Of a DNA stretch of 11,182 bases, positions 7,823 through 11,182 are shown piece after piece. Below the pieces are notes generated by a model. That model saw only the letters and a program-made list of their open reading frames with translations, made no database searches and was not told the origin of the DNA. The stretch covers positions 1 through 11,182 of the forward strand of contig CAKUGA010000039.1 of assembly GCA_934654515.1 (NCBI GenBank), given 5' to 3'. The DNA comes from an uncultured Collinsella sp. Its GTDB lineage: Bacteria; Actinomycetota; Coriobacteriia; Coriobacteriales; Coriobacteriaceae. The number at the start of each line of letters is the position of its first letter. Position 1 is the first letter of the stretch. The translations under genes and the position numbers were made by a program.

Positions 7823-7961
7823 CTATTCCCGGCGGGGTCCGCGGGTAAAGTTTCCTGCTCTACAGTCCTGCTCGCACGGAGAGCACATTAAGTGCTCTCC
7901 GGCTCGTGCGGAACTCGCGATAAACTTTACCCGCGGCCCCCGCCGGGAATAGCAAAAGGGC
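7814..7961 (+). repeat. Large palindromic element, copy 1 (plus orientation)
   Basis: Outer arms 7814-7853 and 7922-7961 are 40-nt inverted repeats with a single mismatch (T7838 against C7937). Between them is a 68-nt core beginning with CCTGCTCTACAGTCCTGCTC and ending with TCGTGCGGAACTCGCGAT. Inside the core, CGGAGAGCAC (7877-7886) and GTGCTCTCCG (7892-7901) form a 10-bp stem with an ATTAA loop, and GCAC/GTGC (7874-7877, 7906-7909) can extend it. The core contains the direct repeat CCTGCTC-6 nt-CCTGCTC. A diverged copy lies in reverse orientation at 8725-8857. No T-run follows the outer stem on either strand and no coding frame fits. It may be a structured RNA or a small non-autonomous mobile element. 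It sits between the pnp terminator and the acetyltransferase promoter. Confidence 0.85.
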
Positions 7962-8003
7962 TGGTTTGCGTTGTTGGGCGCCTGCTTCGTTCTTGTTCTT
8001 AGT

Positions 8004-8012
8004 TGCTATACT
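8004..8012 (+). promoter_or_regulatory. Candidate extended -10 promoter for the acetyltransferase gene
   Basis: TGC directly before TATACT makes a good extended -10 element, 37 nt upstream of the chosen start codon. No good -35 box is seen at standard spacing. Transcription would begin about 8019, giving a leader of roughly 30 nt, just clear of palindromic copy 1. Confidence 0.6.
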
Positions 8013-8049
8013 GTGCCCCACATTTGATATGTAGCTCATGGAGGCGGGC

Positions 8050-8670
8050 ATGACAAATAAGGTTGAATGGGATCGCATGATTGCCGGGGAGCTTTATAAC
8101 CCCTATAGAGTTGGCGACCATTCGTTTAGTAGGGTGCATGCGGCTCAGAAGTTGTTTAATGAGTCGGAGTATTGGGCTGATTCGAGTGCTCTTGAGGAAC
8201 TTAAGAAGTGTTTTCGCGCCGCTCCGGACGATATGGTCTTAACGGCTCCTGTCTATTTTGATCATGGCGATAGGATTTCGTTCGGCAATCATTTTTATGC
8301 GAATACTGGCCTGACGATTCTGGACGAAAACTACGTGACCTTTGGCGACAACGTTTTTCTGGGACCCCACGTGAGCATTTTCACCGCTGGGCATCCTATT
8401 GATGCAGATGTGCGCAATCTGGAGCTTGAGTATGCAAAGCCTGTCACAATTGGCGACAACGTCTGGATGGGTGGCGGTGTGATTATCAATCCAGGCGTCA
8501 CGATCGGAAGTGACGTTGTCATCGCCTCAGGCTCAGTCGTTGTCAAAGACGTCCCCAGCCACGTCATCATCGGTGGCAATCCGGCTCATATCATTCGAGA
8601 GATTACCGATAGCGATCACAATCTCTGGCAAGACCAACTGAATGCCTACAACGAGGCAACTAGGCCATAG
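8050..8670 (+). CDS. Sugar O-acetyltransferase, maltose/galactoside acetyltransferase family
   Basis: Trimeric left-handed beta-helix acetyl-CoA transferase, 206 residues, the usual size for Maa/LacA-type enzymes. The N-terminal segment carries the family cap motif MIAGELYNPY. Hexapeptide repeats run through FGDNVFLGPHVSIFTAGHP and IGDNVWMGGGVIINPGVTIG. His115 in TAGHPID is the expected catalytic base. The family acetylates the 6-OH of maltose, glucose or galactosides, but the true substrate cannot be told from sequence. The start is ATG 8050, 5 nt after GGAGG (8040-8044); the in-frame ATG at 8038 would put the ribosome site inside the gene. The first ~100 codons use clearly more A/T-ending codons, including several AGG and AGT, than the neighbours. 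The gene stands alone between two inverted palindromic elements, which suggests acquisition or an accessory role. Confidence 0.92.
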   Translation: MTNKVEWDRMIAGELYNPYRVGDHSFSRVHAAQKLFNESEYWADSSALEELKKCFRAAPDDMVLTAPVYFDHGDRISFGNHFYANTGLTILDENYVTFGDNVFLGPHVSIFTAGHPIDADVRNLELEYAKPVTIGDNVWMGGGVIINPGVTIGSDVVIASGSVVVKDVPSHVIIGGNPAHIIREITDSDHNLWQDQLNAYNEATRP

Positions 8671-8696
8671 CCGAAGCATTTCCGCAGATAAAACCG

Positions 8697-8723
8697 ACCA
8701 AAATAAACCTGTCCCTTTTTGGT
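8697..8723 (+). repeat. REP-like short palindromic repeat
   Basis: ACCAAAA (8697-8703) and TTTTGGT (8717-8723) are perfect inverted repeats around AAACCTGTCCC. On the minus strand the inner part reads AAAAAGGGACAGGTTTATTT. From memory, this resembles the GGGACAGG-type short repeats spread through many bacterial genomes near Y1 (IS200-like, RAYT) transposases; no such gene is in the window. The T-run inside TTTTTGGT means a weak terminator for the acetyltransferase gene is the main alternative. A second pairing, AAACCT (8705-8710) with AGGTTT (8724-8729), overlaps the outer arm of palindromic copy 2. Confidence 0.45.
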
Positions 8724-8724
8724 A

Positions 8725-8857
8725 GGTTTCCCGTGGGGCGGGCACTGATGAAGTTTATCGCGAGTTCCGCACGAACAGGAGGCCACTTAATGTGGCCTCC
8801 GTCGTGAGCAGGACTGTAGAGCAGGAAACTTCATCAGTGCCCGCCCCACGGGAAACC
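8725..8857 (-). repeat. Large palindromic element, copy 2 (minus orientation)
   Basis: Outer arms 8725-8756 and 8826-8857 are perfect 32-nt inverted repeats. The 69-nt core (8757-8825), read on the minus strand, begins and ends with the same 20-nt and 18-nt blocks as copy 1. Its inner stem is GGAGGCCAC (8778-8786) with GTGGCCTCC (8792-8800). The loop reads ATTAA on the minus strand, as in copy 1, and CACGA/TCGTG (8770-8774, 8802-8806) extends the stem. The arms match copy 1 only in the inner AAGTTT, an outer TTCCCG and a GGGG run, yet are complementary within the copy. No T-run follows on either strand. It lies 54 nt after the acetyltransferase stop and about 190 nt before rnj. Confidence 0.85.
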
Positions 8858-8920
8858 GGCGGGATAGATGGGTCCAGATGGGGCTTTAATGCATGGGTGG
8901 TCTGTGGCTGTGCAAATGGG

Positions 8921-8926
8921 TATCAT
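8921..8926 (+). promoter_or_regulatory. Possible -10 box of an rnj promoter
   Basis: TATCAT lies 120 nt upstream of the rnj start in the only AT-rich patch between palindromic copy 2 and the gene. No convincing -35 box is visible. The TTTAAT at 8885-8890 is a weaker alternative. Confidence 0.3.
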
Positions 8927-8970
8927 ATTGGAGTTAATGCGTCGACTCCGTGATGCATGTTTGTACGTTC

Positions 8971-9003
8971 CCGACGGTCGGTTTGCCAGAAGCGCCCCGT
9001 CGG
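8971..9003 (+). promoter_or_regulatory. Leader hairpin upstream of rnj
   Basis: CCGACGG (8971-8977) and CCGTCGG (8997-9003) pair perfectly over 7 bp around a 19-nt loop. The loop start also allows a smaller competing stem, CCGA with TCGG (8978-8981). There is no T-run after it, so it is not a terminator. A role in RNase J autocontrol is possible but unsupported beyond position. Confidence 0.35.
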
Positions 9004-9046
9004 TTGTTCCAGACCCTGTTTCGAAGAAAGGAAACAACACTCACTT

Positions 9047-10717
9047 ATGGCAGCTAAAAAATCATCTCCCTTGAAGATCATCCCGCTCGGCGGCCTTGAT
9101 GGCATCGGCAAGAACATGACGGTCTTCGAGTGCGGCGACGACATGGTGCTCGTCGACGCTGGCCTCATGTTCCCCGACGACTCCCAGCCCGGTATCGACC
9201 TGGTGCTTCCCGACTATACCTATGTTCTGGAGAACGAGGAAAAGCTCCGCGGCATTATCGTTACCCACGGCCACGAGGACCACACCGGTTCGCTTCCGTA
9301 CCTGCTGCAGGACCTCAACAACAAGGTGCCCATCTTCTCGAGCAAGCTGACGCTCGGTTTTATCGAGGGCAAGCTCTCCGAGTTCCGAATCCGCGCGCCC
9401 AAGTTCCGCGAGGTCAAGGGCGGCAGCCATGTCAATCTTGGCGGCATTTCGCTCGACTTTTTCTCGATGACGCACTCCATCCCGGGCGCTCTGGGCGTGT
9501 TCATCCGCACCAACCAGGGCACCGTTATGCACACGGGCGACTTTAAGCTCGACCAGACGCCCATCGACGGCGTCACGCCCGACTATGCCGCTATCAGCCG
9601 CTTTGCCAAGCAGGGCATCGACCTGCTGCTGTCCGACTCCACCAACGCCACGGTCCCCGGCTTTACCAAGTCCGAGGCCGAGGTTGGCCCCAACCTGCTG
9701 CATGCCATCAAGAATGCTCCGGGCCGCGTGTTCGTTGCGTCGTTCTCGAGCCACATCCATCGTCTGCAGCAGATCTGCGATGCTGCCCGCAAGTGCGGCC
9801 GCAAGGTCGTCGTGACCGGTCGCTCCATGCTCACCAACACCCGCGTGGCGCGCGAGCTGGGTTATCTCAAAATCGACGATGCCGATATCATCGATGCCTT
9901 CGATATCGACAACCTGCCCGACGACAAGATCGTCGTCATGTGCACCGGTTCTCAGGGCGAGCCGCTGTCGGCGCTGTCGCGCATGGCCAACGGCGAGCAC
10001 AAGACGCTCTCCATCCACGAGGGCGACACCGTCATCCTCTCGGCAACGCCGGTCCCTGGCAATGAGAAGGCCGTCCAGCAGGTCGTCAACAGCCTGGCCA
10101 AGCTTGGCTGCGATGTGTGGGATAAGAACCGCGCCCTCGTCCATGTCTCGGGTCACGGCAGCCAGGAGGAGCTCAAGCTCCTGATGGCCATGGCCAAGCC
10201 CACGTACTTTATGCCGGTCCACGGCGAGGCGGTGCATCTGCGCGCCCATGCTCAGCTTGCTCGCAAGATGGGCCTCAAGGACGACCATATCTTTATCCTC
10301 GACAACGGTGACACGCTCGAGATGCGTGGCGGTATCGTCAAGCGCGGTACGCCCGTTGAGTCCGGCGTCGTCTATGTCGACGGCCTGCGCATCGGCGATA
10401 CCGACCCCATCGTTCTGCGCGATCGCCAGAAGCTCGCCAACGACGGTATGGTCACGGCTGTCGCTATCGTTTCGCTTAAGCACAAGAAGATCGAGGCCAT
10501 CGAGTTCTCGGGCCGCGGCGTCTCTTTTGCCATCGACGATCAGTTCTCCGAGGATGCTTCCGCGTCCATCATGAAGACGATTGAGAAGGGCAAGTTTAGC
10601 TTTACGAGCAGCGGCTCCGATGCCATTCGCAAGGCCGTGCGCGACTCGCTCTCCAACTTTATCTGGAGCCGTACGCGCACCCGTCCGATGATCATCCCGG
10701 TCGTCATGGAGGTTTAG
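9047..10717 (+). CDS. rnj: Ribonuclease J
   Basis: Metallo-beta-lactamase/beta-CASP ribonuclease with 5'-3' exonuclease and endonuclease activity in mRNA decay and rRNA maturation; 556 residues, the normal length. The metal motif HGHEDH lies at residues 74-79, His162 and Asp165 are in MHTGDFKLD, and the beta-CASP part includes SDSTNATVPGFTKSE, GRSMLTNT and HVSGHGSQEELKLL. The C-terminal domain ends SRTRTRPMIIPVVMEV. The frame is open from 8957, but those residues are unlike the family; ATG 9047 gives the standard MAAKKSSPLKIIPLGGLDGIG beginning. The nearest ribosome-site-like run, AAAGGA (9027-9032), is 14 nt from the ATG, unusually far. The gene has a leader with a hairpin at 8971, and ftsK follows after one base. 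rnj-ftsK adjacency is also known in other Actinobacteria. Confidence 0.97.
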   Translation: MAAKKSSPLKIIPLGGLDGIGKNMTVFECGDDMVLVDAGLMFPDDSQPGIDLVLPDYTYVLENEEKLRGIIVTHGHEDHTGSLPYLLQDLNNKVPIFSSKLTLGFIEGKLSEFRIRAPKFREVKGGSHVNLGGISLDFFSMTHSIPGALGVFIRTNQGTVMHTGDFKLDQTPIDGVTPDYAAISRFAKQGIDLLLSDSTNATVPGFTKSEAEVGPNLLHAIKNAPGRVFVASFSSHIHRLQQICDAARKCGRKVVVTGRSMLTNTRVARELGYLKIDDADIIDAFDIDNLPDDKIVVMCTGSQGEPLSALSRMANGEHKTLSIHEGDTVILSATPVPGNEKAVQQVVNSLAKLGCDVWDKNRALVHVSGHGSQEELKLLMAMAKPTYFMPVHGEAVHLRAHAQLARKMGLKDDHIFILDNGDTLEMRGGIVKRGTPVESGVVYVDGLRIGDTDPIVLRDRQKLANDGMVTAVAIVSLKHKKIEAIEFSGRGVSFAIDDQFSEDASASIMKTIEKGKFSFTSSGSDAIRKAVRDSLSNFIWSRTRTRPMIIPVVMEV

Positions 10718-10718
10718 T

Positions 10719-11182
10719 TTGGCGCGCGGATCTGCACAAAACGCCAAAGGCAATAAAGCCAACAACCAACCGGCATCTGCTAAGGGTGCCGGTTCCCATC
10801 TTCGTGCCAATAAGGGCCACGAGGCCGAGTTCGACGATTTTGAGCCTTTGGTCGAGCCTTCGGCCAACCGCGATATCGCCGGCGTGGTCATCGCCGTTTT
10901 GGCGATTGCGTCCTTCATTGCCGTGATTTCGCCGGCGACCGCACCTGTTACGGCTGCGGTTGCCGGTTTCTACCACTTGGGCTTTGGTCTGGGTGCCTAC
11001 GTTTTGCCGATCGTCATCCTGCTGTTTGCCGCCACGCTTTTTTTGGGCGATGATTCGCCGCTCAACGTGCGCTCTGTTGCGGGCGGCGCGGTGGTCTTTG
11101 TCGCTGTCGTCTCTATCTTGTCGCTTATGGTGCCGGGCACCAGTGACTCGTGCGACCTTATGTTCACGCCGCAAAACCTGTC
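10719..11182 (+). CDS. ftsK: DNA translocase FtsK/SpoIIIE, N-terminal membrane part (3'-partial)
   Basis: Only the first 154 codons are in the window. The start is TTG at 10719, 6 nt after GGAGG (10708-10712), which lies inside the end of rnj. A hydrophilic N-terminal tail of about 45 residues, rich in Ala, Asn, Gly and Lys, is followed by hydrophobic segments at about residues 49-68, 75-106 and 115-135, as in the 4-TM domain that anchors FtsK at the division septum. The ATPase and gamma domains lie beyond the window, so the call rests on the membrane pattern, the LFLGDDSPLNVRS-type loop and the rnj neighbourhood. The family pumps chromosomal DNA through the septum and promotes dimer resolution. 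Another multi-spanning membrane protein cannot be fully excluded. Confidence 0.78.
   Translation, partial: MARGSAQNAKGNKANNQPASAKGAGSHLRANKGHEAEFDDFEPLVEPSANRDIAGVVIAVLAIASFIAVISPATAPVTAAVAGFYHLGFGLGAYVLPIVILLFAATLFLGDDSPLNVRSVAGGAVVFVAVVSILSLMVPGTSDSCDLMFTPQNL

Noticed and set aside
7854..7921. CRISPR-like repeats
   Set aside because: Only two copies far apart and inverted; no spacer array and no cas genes.
7814..7961. Palindromic copies as ordinary bidirectional intrinsic terminators
   Set aside because: Stems of 32-40 bp are far longer than terminators and no T-run follows the outer stem on either strand; the conserved unpaired core is not explained by termination.
7860..8078. 72-codon minus-strand frame crossing palindromic copy 1
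   Set aside because: It runs through both halves of the inner stem and one arm; no ribosome site or recognisable motif, and the equivalent frame is not kept in copy 2.
7814..8857. Compound transposon or IS pair carrying the acetyltransferase
   Set aside because: The elements are only 133-148 bp, encode no transposase, their outer ends differ, and no clear target-site duplication was found around the unit or either copy.
7814..8857. Integron attC sites
   Set aside because: The expected GTTRRRY / RYYYAAC boxes and an integrase are absent, and the two copies are inverted around the gene rather than placed after each cassette in the same direction.
8957..9046. Upstream extension of rnj to the ATG at 8957
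   Set aside because: The extra 30 residues are Arg/Cys-rich, unlike RNase J, and pass through the leader hairpin.
9062..10918. 618-codon open frame on the minus strand opposite rnj
   Set aside because: Same antisense codon-bias artefact; it runs into ftsK and has no family-like motifs.
10704..11174. 156-codon open frame on the minus strand opposite the start of ftsK
   Set aside because: Arg/Asp/Asn-rich low-complexity antisense translation; the plus-strand membrane protein with a good ribosome site is preferred.

Overview
The window reads as a high-GC chromosomal segment of an actinobacterial gut anaerobe, most likely Collinsella or a close relative in the Coriobacteriia. This is inferred from protein style, the Gram-positive ybeY-dgkA-era-recO order, the rnj-ftsK neighbourhood and the strong AGGAG-type ribosome sites; no 16S gene is present to prove it. 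All ten genes are on the plus strand.

Region 1 (1-4953) is one tightly packed operon: mtaB (5' end outside the window), phoH, ybeY, an undecaprenol/diacylglycerol kinase (dgkA), era and recO. Gaps are 0-12 nt, with overlaps at mtaB/phoH (20 nt) and phoH/ybeY (4 nt, TTGA). Region 2 (4954-7822) is rpsO then pnp. It has a likely extended -10 promoter and a perfect 16-nt palindrome in the rpsO leader, an intrinsic terminator between the genes, a hairpin-rich pnp leader and a strong terminator after pnp. Region 3 (7814-8857) is the unusual part: a sugar O-acetyltransferase gene with more AT-rich codon use, flanked by two large palindromic elements in opposite orientation. Region 4 (8858-11182) is rnj (ribonuclease J), with its own leader, followed by the 5' end of ftsK, which starts at TTG.

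Most of the genes serve RNA metabolism: tRNA modification (MtaB), 16S rRNA maturation (YbeY, Era), a ribosomal protein (S15), and mRNA decay (PNPase, RNase J). PhoH is an ATPase often linked to RNA.

The main discovery candidate is the pair of palindromic elements at 7814-7961 and 8725-8857. Each has long outer arms (40 nt with one mismatch; 32 nt perfect) around a 68-69 nt core. Aligned in the same orientation, the cores share an identical 20-nt block at one end, an identical 18-nt block at the other and the same ATTAA loop. The arm sequences and two pairs in the inner stem differ between the copies yet remain complementary within each copy. This indicates conserved structure rather than conserved sequence: a structured RNA, or a folded-DNA/mobile element. 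The only gene-free stretch over 300 nt (8671-9046) holds a REP-like short repeat, the second palindromic element, a possible promoter and an rnj leader hairpin. No tRNA, rRNA, CRISPR array or transposase gene was seen.
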